64,000 nt of DNA from UBA3478 sp049596955. Its GTDB lineage: Bacteria; Bacteroidota; Bacteroidia; Flavobacteriales; Flavobacteriaceae. Shown piece after piece: positions 34,883-43,013 of the stretch. Every line of letters starts with the position of its first letter. The first letter of the stretch is position 1. The notes below the pieces were generated by a model. That model worked only from the letters and a program-made list of their open reading frames with translations. It was not told the origin of the DNA and ran no database searches. Made by a program: the position numbers and the translations under genes. The DNA is taken from assembly GCA_049596955.1 (NCBI GenBank), contig JBMYMD010000002.1:62001-126000 (forward strand). The letters are read 5' to 3'.

Positions 34883-35359
34883 TTAGGCAGCGATTTCTCT
34901 TTCAAGAGCGATGTAGTGACTCAACTCGTTGTTTTGATTGTAAAGAGGAACAATTTTAACCTCACAGATATATGCCTGTCCAGATTTTTTGTGATTGGTG
35001 ATTCTGGTCGTAAATACCTCATTAGAAGCCAATAAGTTTCTGAATAACTTACGCTCTGCATCTTTGGTATTCTGTCCGTGAAGCATATTAGGTTTTTTAC
35101 CTATCACATCGTGAGAATGATAGCCTGTCATATCAGAAAAGCCTTGATCTACCCAAAGAAGTTTGTAAGAAGGATCAGTCAAAACAAAAGCTTCGTAATC
35201 TTCAAAATTTAAGACAGAAGAATCGTATTGATCAGACCAGTTGAATGCTTTCGAAAAACGGGTAAATTGTTGGTCGATATGATCTCCTCTACTTATTTCA
35301 AGTAGTTTATGATACGATTCTAAATAGAAATCTCCACTAAGTAAAGGCAATTTATTCAT
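34883..35359 (-). CDS. Stand-alone PAS protein, LOV-like but without the photoactive cysteine
   Basis: 158 residues from the ATG at 35359 (a GTG one codon upstream is also possible). A helical N-terminal 50 residues precede a single PAS domain (about 55-155). The stretch VIGKKPNMLHGQNTKDAERK aligns with the LOV signature GxNCRFLQGxxT, but Pro-Asn replaces the Asn-Cys core, so flavin-cysteine photochemistry is not expected. It has no output domain, so it may act through a partner. It has its own promoter at 35379-35409. Confidence 0.82.
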   Translation of the reverse strand: MNKLPLLSGDFYLESYHKLLEISRGDHIDQQFTRFSKAFNWSDQYDSSVLNFEDYEAFVLTDPSYKLLWVDQGFSDMTGYHSHDVIGKKPNMLHGQNTKDAERKLFRNLLASNEVFTTRITNHKKSGQAYICEVKIVPLYNQNNELSHYIALEREIAA

Positions 35360-35378
35360 CACAATTTTTTTTGTTACT

Positions 35379-35409
35379 CAAATTTATTATTACAAATCTG
35401 TTTGTACAA
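35379..35409 (-). promoter_or_regulatory. Promoter of the PAS protein gene
   Basis: On the minus strand TTG (complement of 35407-35409), 20 bases, TAAATTTG (complement of 35379-35386). The TTG lies in a TTTGTACAAA palindrome (35401-35410), a possible operator. Expected leader is about 10-15 bases. Confidence 0.6.
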
Positions 35410-35453
35410 AACTTGTTTAACTTTTTAAGCTTTTGTAAACCGCTAAAAGAGAA

Positions 35454-35996
35454 CTATTTAAAATTTAGAAGAACCGTTAATTGAATTTCATCCTTCACTT
35501 TTTTCAACAAAAATGAAGGTCTAGGAACATCAAAATCACTGAGCTTGACTTCAAAAGTTCCTTTGATTTGAACCTGGTCAGCATTCGTTTCAAAACGAAG
35601 AGGGATGGTTTTTTCTACCTTCTTACCTGCCAACTCTATGTAGCCCAAAAATGTAATTTCACTTTCGTCGACTACAATAGAACTGCTGTAAAACCTAACA
35701 TTAGCGTGGATTAAAGCATTGAGTATTTCTAAAGCATGTGCATCTCGATTAGCATTTTGACTATTGAAATCAGTTAAGGCTGCAGTAACTGCAATTTGTT
35801 TTGGAATTCCATTTTCATCTAATACTAGAAGTCCTTTTGGTTTCTCATTTGTACCGGCCCAGTTATGTGTAAAATGTTCTGCATCATAAGTCAAATAACT
35901 ATTAGATTGATCTAATTGTAATTTTTTCACATTTTGTCCAAACACTTGAACAAAACCTAAAAACAGAAAGCAATAGGTTAACGATTGTAGCTTCAT
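35454..35996 (-). CDS. YceI-like exported protein
   Basis: 180 residues with signal peptide (about 1-20). YceI features: an early YLTYDAEHFTHNWAG strand pair, AALTDFNSQNANRDAHALEIL and GTFEVKLSDFDVPRPS. It is more diverged than the copy at 34262-34822. It lies 4 bases after a b561-like membrane gene; in Escherichia coli the yceJ (cytochrome b561) and yceI genes are also adjacent, so a lipid-quinone role is plausible. Confidence 0.8.
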   Translation of the reverse strand: MKLQSLTYCFLFLGFVQVFGQNVKKLQLDQSNSYLTYDAEHFTHNWAGTNEKPKGLLVLDENGIPKQIAVTAALTDFNSQNANRDAHALEILNALIHANVRFYSSSIVVDESEITFLGYIELAGKKVEKTIPLRFETNADQVQIKGTFEVKLSDFDVPRPSFLLKKVKDEIQLTVLLNFK

Positions 35997-36000
35997 ATCT

Positions 36001-36669
36001 TTATTTAAATCTCAATACAAGGGTCGCAGCCGCATAAGAACCAACCAAAGTATAAGCCGCTGCTTTATGCATATCCCGATCGCGATCGGAATAGTATTGG
36101 GTTGCAATCATAGCGCTTAGGTGAATTGTAGCAAGCCATTTGTGCATTCTTGCAGAATTCAGTCCTTTAGTTTTATTTAATTGAATAGCAGGCGGAGCAA
36201 AAAGTGAAAGTCCAGCACCTGTAAAATAAAGGGCAGTCACGGCGTTACCCATGTCTTTATGGAGCTTGTAGAGACTGTAATCTCCGTTGTATAATTTTCC
36301 GCCTATTATACCTTGAGCAATCATGGCTGCCAAAGTGGTGTAGCCTATAACTTGATGGGTTTTAAGCATCCCTCTTCTCCATTTCAATTCCCTCAGCCGA
36401 TTTTCTTCTGATAGCGGAACAATCCCCGTTATTCTTGCCAATCCGTTTTTACCCCATATTAAACGTTGGGTAATTAACATTTTTGATGGCAGTAATTCTG
36501 TTTTTTTATTTTCTGACTCTAATTCGGCAAATAAATCATCTTCCAAGGAAATTTGATTCACATCTGGGCAATCCAAACATTTAACCTGAGCCAAAACAGG
36601 GGCGGCACAAATTAAATAGAGTGCTGAGACATACAATCCTAGAACTACTGATTTATTTGTTTTAAGCAC
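36001..36669 (-). CDS. Membrane protein with b561-like histidine pattern
   Basis: 222 residues, GTG start (36669), signal peptide followed by a short periplasmic CLDCPD motif. The last 130 residues form about four membrane helices with His at KTHQVIGYTTL, YKLHKDMGNAV, ARMHKWLATIHLSA and DMHKAAAY. Paired His in successive helices suggest heme b binding, as in cytochrome b561 proteins. It is flanked by a Rieske lipoprotein gene (11 bases upstream) and a YceI gene (4 bases downstream), which supports membrane electron transfer. Heme binding is inferred. Confidence 0.6.
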   Translation of the reverse strand: MLKTNKSVVLGLYVSALYLICAAPVLAQVKCLDCPDVNQISLEDDLFAELESENKKTELLPSKMLITQRLIWGKNGLARITGIVPLSEENRLRELKWRRGMLKTHQVIGYTTLAAMIAQGIIGGKLYNGDYSLYKLHKDMGNAVTALYFTGAGLSLFAPPAIQLNKTKGLNSARMHKWLATIHLSAMIATQYYSDRDRDMHKAAAYTLVGSYAAATLVLRFK

Positions 36670-36680
36670 GAATCAAAAAA

Positions 36681-37172
36681 TTAAGATGTTGTAACGGTCA
36701 ATGTCGTTCCAGAAATCGAAGTGCTAAAAGATCTCAAATTTCCTGATGTTGAACCAGAATTACAATTGACCACATTGGCATTATCTATCCCGTAACTATT
36801 TCCGTGATTACCGCAGGTAAATTTGTTATTTGCGTAAGACCACTGCGAAGAAGTCCCAACATGAGGACAGCAATTATCAAAAGCTAATATCTCATTTGAA
36901 GAAATTCTCAGTAGCAATACCCCTGCATCTAATAAATTTTTAAATCCTCCGGAAGTACCAATTGCTGAAAAATTTGAGTTTGACAAGTCTATAGTCACCG
37001 TATTTCCGTTGATGCTATAACCATCGTCACCGGTATTACCTTGACCTGGGTCAGGCCCTTCTGGCTCTGAGGAACTATCTTTTGAGCAAGCCTCTAAAAA
37101 GGATAATCCAAAAAAAGCAAAAGCAACCGTTGGACAAACTTGGGTTAAAAACGAACGTCTATCTTTTTTCAT
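36681..37172 (-). CDS. Rieske [2Fe-2S] lipoprotein
   Basis: 163 residues from the ATG at 37172 (KKDRRSFL; an upstream start would add 11 residues before the signal). Twin-arginine residues 5-6 followed by a hydrophobic stretch and LEAC (C29) suggest a Tat-exported lipoprotein. The Rieske ligands are CPH (in NCCPHVG) and CxxH (CGNHG). After the lipid anchor comes an acidic Gly/Pro linker. It would pass electrons outside the cytoplasm, probably with the adjacent b561-like protein. Confidence 0.85.
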   Translation of the reverse strand: MKKDRRSFLTQVCPTVAFAFFGLSFLEACSKDSSSEPEGPDPGQGNTGDDGYSINGNTVTIDLSNSNFSAIGTSGGFKNLLDAGVLLLRISSNEILAFDNCCPHVGTSSQWSYANNKFTCGNHGNSYGIDNANVVNCNSGSTSGNLRSFSTSISGTTLTVTTS

Positions 37173-37241
37173 AAGGTTTAGAGTTTTTGTTTTAAAGTTA
37201 AACAAATAAGTCCGTAAATACCCTAATTAAGGATTTTAAAT

Positions 37242-38780
37242 TTAATCCCAAATACGTTCTACAGCATATGCTTTAAAATCAAGCACCTCTTTATCAGCAT
37301 TCAAACTGAAGTCAGAAAAGGGTTCCTCAGGAAAAACCTGAACCGTGAGCGACACCAATCCTCCATCTATAAATAACTCCACCGAGGAATGATCTACAAA
37401 AACTTCAATTTTATGAACCTTCTCGTTTTTAAGATCAGCTAAAGATGCCTTGATTGGAATAGTGGCAAAAGTATCCTCAAAATCTACGCGACCTGAATCT
37501 GAACGATCAACCAGAATCTCTTGTCCATCAGCGGAAATTAAAAGTGTGTTTCCAGCGGCATTTTTCCATTTCATTTCAAAGTCAAGCTCGGTTTCGAATA
37601 GAATTCGAGACTGCATCAGTTCAAAATCCTCGTCGTTTTGAAGATGAATTTGCCGAGCCTCTTTTTGGTCTAGCGCTAGAGGCTGAATTTTAGAAATACT
37701 ATCGAGCTTGCTAATAGGAGTGTTTACAAGCCTAATGCCGTTAGGTGTCTTTCGAAGTGATAGCACTCTTGGAATCGTCATTGAGCTCCTCCATTTTTGG
37801 GTCGGTGTTATGTTGGCATAATTCCAATTACTCATCCAGCCGATAAAGATTCTGTCTTCGTTAGGAACATCGTTGTAAGTCACCCCTGCATAATTGTCAG
37901 GACCCAAGTCTATCCACAGATGTTCTTCTTGGTCTGAACTAAAGGTGTAACCGTCAAATTCGCCTGTAAAGTATTGAGTTCCACTACCGCCGTTAGGAGC
38001 GCCAGGGTTGATGCTAATTAGCAGCACCCAATGAGTTTCACCCTCAACTTCTAAAGGAAAGAGGTCGGGGCATTCCCATACTCCGCCGTGTGCACCTTGA
38101 TTATGACCAAATGAAGAGGCGTATTCCCAATCGATTAAATTTACAGAACGGTACAGTTGTAAGTGATCTCCAGCTACTAAACACATGATCCAAGATGATG
38201 ACTCTTCGTGCCAAAATACCTTGGGGTCTCTAAAGTCTCTGATTTTATCTTCGTTTTTGATTACTGGATTGTCCTTGTACATGGTCCAGTTTTCGCCATG
38301 GTCGAGACTATAGGCAATACCTTGAGTTTGATGATCATCAGTTCCTAACTTTGCTTTTTCAGGGTGGTGATAAGTGAAAATAGCAATCAGGGGTGGGTTT
38401 TCATCGGTGCCCAGTCCAGAACTATTATTTTTATCGAAAACAGCAGAACCTGAAAATATATAACCGTGTTCATCTGGATATAAGGCTATAGGCCTATTTT
38501 CCCAATGCACTAAGTCTTTTGAAATGGCGTGACCCCAGTGCATGGGTCCCCACACGATATCCTCTGGATAATGCTGATAAAACAAGTGATATACACCATT
38601 TTCATAAAGCAAGCCGTTGGGGTCATTCATCCAATGACTGGGAGGGCTAAAATGAAATTGAGGCCTATACATTTCACTGTAAACATCCTGATTCTCAGAT
38701 TTGTTCTTCATAGCAGTTTCCGTATTCATTTGAGCGCACGAAGAAAGAACACATAGTCCAATTAAAAAAACCTTTTTCAT
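37242..38780 (-). CDS. GH32 beta-fructosidase lipoprotein
   Basis: 512 residues. Lipobox LSSC (C15). The five-bladed propeller of GH32 has all three catalytic motifs: WMNDPNG (nucleophile D53), FRDPK (D185) and WECPDLF (acid/base E236). The C-terminal beta-sandwich (about 370-512) ends near VFVDHSSVELFIDGG, a family hallmark. Likely an exo-acting fructanase (levan or inulin) or sucrase at the cell surface. No fructan SusCD or fructokinase is in the window. Confidence 0.92.
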   Translation of the reverse strand: MKKVFLIGLCVLSSCAQMNTETAMKNKSENQDVYSEMYRPQFHFSPPSHWMNDPNGLLYENGVYHLFYQHYPEDIVWGPMHWGHAISKDLVHWENRPIALYPDEHGYIFSGSAVFDKNNSSGLGTDENPPLIAIFTYHHPEKAKLGTDDHQTQGIAYSLDHGENWTMYKDNPVIKNEDKIRDFRDPKVFWHEESSSWIMCLVAGDHLQLYRSVNLIDWEYASSFGHNQGAHGGVWECPDLFPLEVEGETHWVLLISINPGAPNGGSGTQYFTGEFDGYTFSSDQEEHLWIDLGPDNYAGVTYNDVPNEDRIFIGWMSNWNYANITPTQKWRSSMTIPRVLSLRKTPNGIRLVNTPISKLDSISKIQPLALDQKEARQIHLQNDEDFELMQSRILFETELDFEMKWKNAAGNTLLISADGQEILVDRSDSGRVDFEDTFATIPIKASLADLKNEKVHKIEVFVDHSSVELFIDGGLVSLTVQVFPEEPFSDFSLNADKEVLDFKAYAVERIWD

Positions 38781-38835
38781 AAAAACTGTTTTAATCTTAA
38801 ATGTTACTGAATTTACTTAAATTCGATTAATCGCC

Positions 38836-39342
38836 ATGAATACAAAAAGTCACCTCTTTTATCTTCTATTTTTAAGTTTATTTAATTTGAACGCACAACA
38901 ACAGAAAAGTATTGATCAAACGCTAAAGCTATTGAACGACAAGACTGTACCTTATATAAGTGTTGATCAGTTAAATGAAGAACTCAATAACAGTGATGTA
39001 TTATTGCTTGATTCAAGAAAAAAAGAAGAGTATCAAGTAAGCAGAATAAAAGATGCAAAGTTCATTGGAGAACAATTTAACTCAGAAAGTTTAGCACTCG
39101 ATAATGTTGATAAAAATAAACCTATAGTCGTTTATTGTTCAATAGGGGTGCGTTCAGAAGATCTTGGAGAAGTACTTCTAAAAAAAGGTTTTACCAATGT
39201 AAAAAACTTATACGGTGGTATTTTTTTATGGAAAAATAAAGGTTTCGAAGTATACGATGAGAATAACCGCCAAACAGAAAACGTCCATGCTTACAACAGG
39301 TTCTGGGGTATGCTTTTAAAAAGCGGAAAAAAGGTTTACTGA
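38836..39342 (+). CDS. Exported rhodanese-like protein
   Basis: 168 residues with signal peptide (ending NAQQQ, about 21). One rhodanese domain with active-site loop C101-S-I-G-V-R after VVYCS and a preceding DSRKKEEY. The active-site Cys is present, so sulphur transfer is possible, in the periplasm. The last 30 residues are a basic tail. Its stop overlaps the next start (TGATG), placing it in the glycosyltransferase cluster, where rhodaneses are commonly found beside TIGR04282/04283 genes. Confidence 0.87.
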   Translation: MNTKSHLFYLLFLSLFNLNAQQQKSIDQTLKLLNDKTVPYISVDQLNEELNNSDVLLLDSRKKEEYQVSRIKDAKFIGEQFNSESLALDNVDKNKPIVVYCSIGVRSEDLGEVLLKKGFTNVKNLYGGIFLWKNKGFEVYDENNRQTENVHAYNRFWGMLLKSGKKVY

Positions 39343-39947
39343 TGAAAAGTTTGCTGTTAATTTTTGCTAAAAACCCAGACTTAGGAAAGGTTAAAACACG
39401 ATTAGCAAAAAGCATTGGCGAACAAAAAGCCTTAAAAATTTATCAAATCTTGCTGAATCACACCCTTGAAATTGCATCATCTGTTAATGCCGATAAAAAG
39501 GTGCTATTTACACAGCGGCTTGAAAAACACCCCTTACTTAAAAAACATGAATTCGAGCAGGGGATTCAAATAGGAAAAGACCTCGGAGATCGAATGAGTA
39601 ATGCCGTAAAAATCGGTTTTGAAAAAGGGTATCAAAAAATCGTGATCATCGGAGCAGACCTTTTCAATCTACAAACCACAGATATTGAAAAAGCCTTTGA
39701 GAATTTGGAATCCTATGAAACCTGCATTGGACCCGCTGAAGACGGAGGTTATTATTTATTGGGATTGTCTTTTTGGGAGAAGTCACTATTTGAGAATAAA
39801 GATTGGGGAACAGATCAAGTACTTGCTCAAACCCTTAATGACCTTTCGTCTAAAAGCGTGCTTTTACTTGATGAAAAAAATGACATTGACACCGTCGATG
39901 ATTTAAAAAAGTCACCAAAACTCGAAGCTTTACTAAATAACCTCTGA
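39342..39947 (+). CDS. TIGR04282-type nucleotide-sugar transferase
   Basis: 201 residues, GT-A-like fold. LLLIFAKNPDLGKVKTRLAK is the nucleotide-binding start of the family, IIGADLF holds the metal-binding Asp, and CIGPAEDGGYYLLGL is the conserved middle. Family TIGR04282 is named for arsenosugar biosynthesis clusters, but its sugar acceptor is unproven. The gene is coupled to the rhodanese (1-base overlap) and lies 13 bases before the TIGR04283-type gene. Confidence 0.88.
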   Translation: MKSLLLIFAKNPDLGKVKTRLAKSIGEQKALKIYQILLNHTLEIASSVNADKKVLFTQRLEKHPLLKKHEFEQGIQIGKDLGDRMSNAVKIGFEKGYQKIVIIGADLFNLQTTDIEKAFENLESYETCIGPAEDGGYYLLGLSFWEKSLFENKDWGTDQVLAQTLNDLSSKSVLLLDEKNDIDTVDDLKKSPKLEALLNNL

Positions 39948-39960
39948 GCAAGAAAAACCG

Positions 39961-40683
39961 ATGAAAAAAGATCGAATCAGTATCATCATTCCTGTTTTAA
40001 ATGAAGAGAAGACGATTTCAAAAGTTCTTTCATCTGTTGCGAATTCCATTAAATCAGAAGATTTTGAACTTATCGTCGTTGACGGAGGAAGTCAAGATCA
40101 AACCAAAAAAAAATGTTTCAACCAAATTGAGAAACTTGAACTCCATTCAAAATGTACTTGGGTAGATTGTAAAAAGGGTAGAGCACATCAAATGAATGCA
40201 GGTGCTCTAATTGCTAAATACAATGTGCTTTATTTTGTTCATTCAGACACTCTTTTGCCTAAAGGTTTTGATGAGCATATTGTGAAGACTCTGCAAAAAG
40301 CATCTGCCGGCTGTTTTAGATTGAAATTTGATTCGAACAAATGGTTTTTAAGGTTTTTCGCCTTTTTTACCCGCTTTAATTACCTTATTTGCCGTGGTGG
40401 CGACCAAACCTTATTTCTCCAAAAACGAGTTTTCGAAGAACTTTCAGGTTTTGATTCGAGGTATAAGATTTATGAAGACAACGAGTTTATATCGCGAGTA
40501 TACAAACAGTATAAGTTTGGAATAGCGGAAGATATAGTTATCACTTCAGCTCGAAAGTACCGTAAAATCGGCTTTTTGAAGTTACAGTTTCATTACGCCT
40601 TGATTCACGCCTTCTATTTTTTTGGTTTCGGTCCAGAAACCTTAAAATATCATTACAATCGCTTTATTAAATCTCAATTGTAA
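39961..40683 (+). CDS. TIGR04283-type family-2 glycosyltransferase
   Basis: 240 residues. ISIIIPVLNEEKTI and LIVVDGGSQDQT are GT2 start motifs, FVHSDT is the metal-binding motif, and RGGDQTLFLQK with YEDNEF follow. The C terminus has a hydrophobic stretch likely to touch the membrane. The family partner TIGR04282 precedes it. It converges with the GH113-like gene, overlapping it by 10 bases. Confidence 0.88.
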   Translation: MKKDRISIIIPVLNEEKTISKVLSSVANSIKSEDFELIVVDGGSQDQTKKKCFNQIEKLELHSKCTWVDCKKGRAHQMNAGALIAKYNVLYFVHSDTLLPKGFDEHIVKTLQKASAGCFRLKFDSNKWFLRFFAFFTRFNYLICRGGDQTLFLQKRVFEELSGFDSRYKIYEDNEFISRVYKQYKFGIAEDIVITSARKYRKIGFLKLQFHYALIHAFYFFGFGPETLKYHYNRFIKSQL

Positions 40684-41663
40684 TACTGAGATATTATTCT
40701 TTCCACAGGTTTGTTTTGTGGGGTAAATCTGTTGTCAGATGCTCCTCCTGATCGCGGATAGTCAATAAACCATTTCCAAAGAAAACCTCCAGAAAACCAT
40801 GACTCCTTCCAAAACACTTCATACAGAGCCTTGTACGCCTCATTTTGATTATTGAAATCAACCGCAGTTAAGGTTCTGTCCACAAGCCAAGGTTTGGCCG
40901 TTGCGTATTTCATACTTCTGTAACCGTACTCCGTGAATAATACTGGCCGAGAATTAGTGCGAGACACCTTTTTAATTCGCTCTAGCCACGGGTTCCAGGC
41001 TGAAATAAGTTCTTCTGAGCTTACCTCTTCTTTTTCGAGTAAAGGAAAATATGCATCAATCCCAATATGATCTAATTCATTCCAAAACGAAACGCCTTCA
41101 AATTCATCCCAATTTGCGGCATAGGTTAATTGACCTGAATACAATTGACGAACTTCTTCGATTAGCGTGCAAAAAAAGTCAGGGCGACTATTTGCAAAGC
41201 GCTTTAGTTCAGTTCCGATGCAATAGACTGAAGCATTGAGCTCTTCAGCTACTTCTGCAAAAGTCAAAATATAAGAACGGTAGGTGTCTTCAAACTTTAA
41301 CCAATCCGCTTCAGTTTTCATTTCAATAGTGCCTGTAAAAACGCCTCCTCTTATCCAAATTTGAGGTTTGATCATCAACTGATAGCCCTCGGCTCTAAGC
41401 AAATCTCCGTATTGTTTGATGCCTGCTTTGGTCTCGCCAAACCATTGATTATCCCGATTAAATCTCAACACAGGACCTTGCTCATCAGGCATAAAAGCAA
41501 AGGGCATCAATGCGGCTGCGTCTGCATTAATCACAGCTAAATGCTTGAGCTGTTCTTTTTGCAATTGAGCTCTACTTGCCACAAAACTCACGCCATTGAA
41601 AAACTCCTGAGCCTGAATACCGAAAGTAATCCAAAACAATAGTATTTGAAGTAAGATACGCAC
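40674..41663 (-). CDS. Exported GH113-like glycoside hydrolase
   Basis: 329 residues, GTG start (41663), signal peptide (about 1-18, ending IQAQ). TIM-barrel features of GH113 beta-mannanases: KPQIWIRGG, IGTELKRF (acid/base E152), HIGIDAYFPL and FTEYGYRS (nucleophile E245), then WKWFIDYP. Both catalytic Glu are present. It lies on the opposite strand inside the glycosyltransferase/redox cluster, so it may process the glycan made there or be a separate mannan enzyme. Confidence 0.85.
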   Translation of the reverse strand: MRILLQILLFWITFGIQAQEFFNGVSFVASRAQLQKEQLKHLAVINADAAALMPFAFMPDEQGPVLRFNRDNQWFGETKAGIKQYGDLLRAEGYQLMIKPQIWIRGGVFTGTIEMKTEADWLKFEDTYRSYILTFAEVAEELNASVYCIGTELKRFANSRPDFFCTLIEEVRQLYSGQLTYAANWDEFEGVSFWNELDHIGIDAYFPLLEKEEVSSEELISAWNPWLERIKKVSRTNSRPVLFTEYGYRSMKYATAKPWLVDRTLTAVDFNNQNEAYKALYEVFWKESWFSGGFLWKWFIDYPRSGGASDNRFTPQNKPVERIISQYYN

Positions 41664-41702
41664 CTTATAAAGTTATTATCTTTAATCCATAATCTTGGGA
41701 TA

Positions 41703-43013
41703 TTGAAAAAATTAGTCATCATAGGAAACGGTATAGCCGGAACTACTTTAGCGCGATGGGTTCGAAAGCTAAGTGACTTTGAAATTGAAATGATTTCTGA
41801 TGAATCTCCCCTTTTTTACTCGAGAACAGCTTTGATGTACGTCTTTATGGGAGATGTAAAACTACAGGATACTTATGGCTATCCAGAGGCATTTTTTGAA
41901 AAAAACAATATCAAATTAATCCATGCAAGAGCTGAGCATATTGACACTGCTCAAAAAACCATACTACTAAAAAAAGAGGGTGCAAACTTTGAAACTTCTT
42001 ATGATTATTTGGTCATCGCCACAGGCTCTAAACCCACATTCTACAACTGGCCCAATCAAAATGCAAAAGGAGTTCAAGGTTTTTATCATTTAGATGATTT
42101 ACAAGAGCTCGAAAAAAATGCTAAACATGCTAAAAACGCAGTGCTAGTGGGCGGCGGATTAATTGGTATAGAGCTCGCAGAGATGCTTCAACGAAGAGCG
42201 ATTAACACTCATTTTTTAATCAGAGAAAAATGGTATTGGAACGGTGTTTTACCTGATTGTGATGCCCAATTACTCACTTCGTATATCGCAGAAGAATGCC
42301 CAGGCTTAGCATTAGAAACCAGTCTGGATAAAATAGAAGTCAATGCGCAAAACGAGGTCATTGGGGTTACCACAACTACTGGCCAAAGCATCCCTTGTGA
42401 TTTAGTTGGCATTGCAACAGGGGTACATCCAAATATCGATTGGCTTAAAGAAACCTCTATTGAAACCGACAAAGGAATATTGATTGATGCTCATTTTGAA
42501 ACCAATGTCAAAGATGTTTTTGCCATAGGAGATTGTGCACAACACAAGATGCCTCCTAAAGACAGACGAAATGTTGAAGCCGTGTGGTACACCGGGCGTA
42601 TAATGGGAGAAACCCTCGCGAGACACCTCTGCCTTGAACCCTCAGTTTACGCCCCAGGCCCTTGGTTCAATTCAGCTAAATTTTTTGAATTGGAATATCA
42701 AACCTATGGCCTAGTCAGTTCAGACCGAATGAAGAAAGAAAATGAAATCCATTTTCAATGTGTACTCGACAGTACTAATCACAAATGGATAACCATAGCA
42801 CTAGACCGAAATAACAACACTTTTTTAGGTATCAACAGTTTTGGAATTCGATGGAGACACGAGGTGTTTGAGCAATGGCTCATTGAAAAAAAGACAAGCG
42901 ATTTTATCGTAAATAATATGACCAAAGCCCTTTTTGACCCTGAATTTTTTAAGGATTACAGTCAAGACATTCAAACGGCTTACAAAAGGTATAAAGATGA
43001 AAAAAATATATAG
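41703..43013 (+). CDS. FAD-dependent pyridine-nucleotide oxidoreductase
   Basis: 436 residues from a TTG start (41703). KKLVIIGNGIAGTTLARWV is the FAD fold directly at the start, with no ATG upstream. AVLVGGGLIGIELAEML is the NAD(P)H site, and VKDVFAIGDCAQH is the second FAD motif. No redox-active CxxxxC is seen, so it resembles nitrite-reductase/rubredoxin-reductase-type enzymes. The last 110 residues are an unusual extension. It overlaps the Fe-S membrane protein gene by 17 bases, which suggests an electron route from NAD(P)H to that protein. Confidence 0.87.
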   Translation: MKKLVIIGNGIAGTTLARWVRKLSDFEIEMISDESPLFYSRTALMYVFMGDVKLQDTYGYPEAFFEKNNIKLIHARAEHIDTAQKTILLKKEGANFETSYDYLVIATGSKPTFYNWPNQNAKGVQGFYHLDDLQELEKNAKHAKNAVLVGGGLIGIELAEMLQRRAINTHFLIREKWYWNGVLPDCDAQLLTSYIAEECPGLALETSLDKIEVNAQNEVIGVTTTTGQSIPCDLVGIATGVHPNIDWLKETSIETDKGILIDAHFETNVKDVFAIGDCAQHKMPPKDRRNVEAVWYTGRIMGETLARHLCLEPSVYAPGPWFNSAKFFELEYQTYGLVSSDRMKKENEIHFQCVLDSTNHKWITIALDRNNNTFLGINSFGIRWRHEVFEQWLIEKKTSDFIVNNMTKALFDPEFFKDYSQDIQTAYKRYKDEKNI

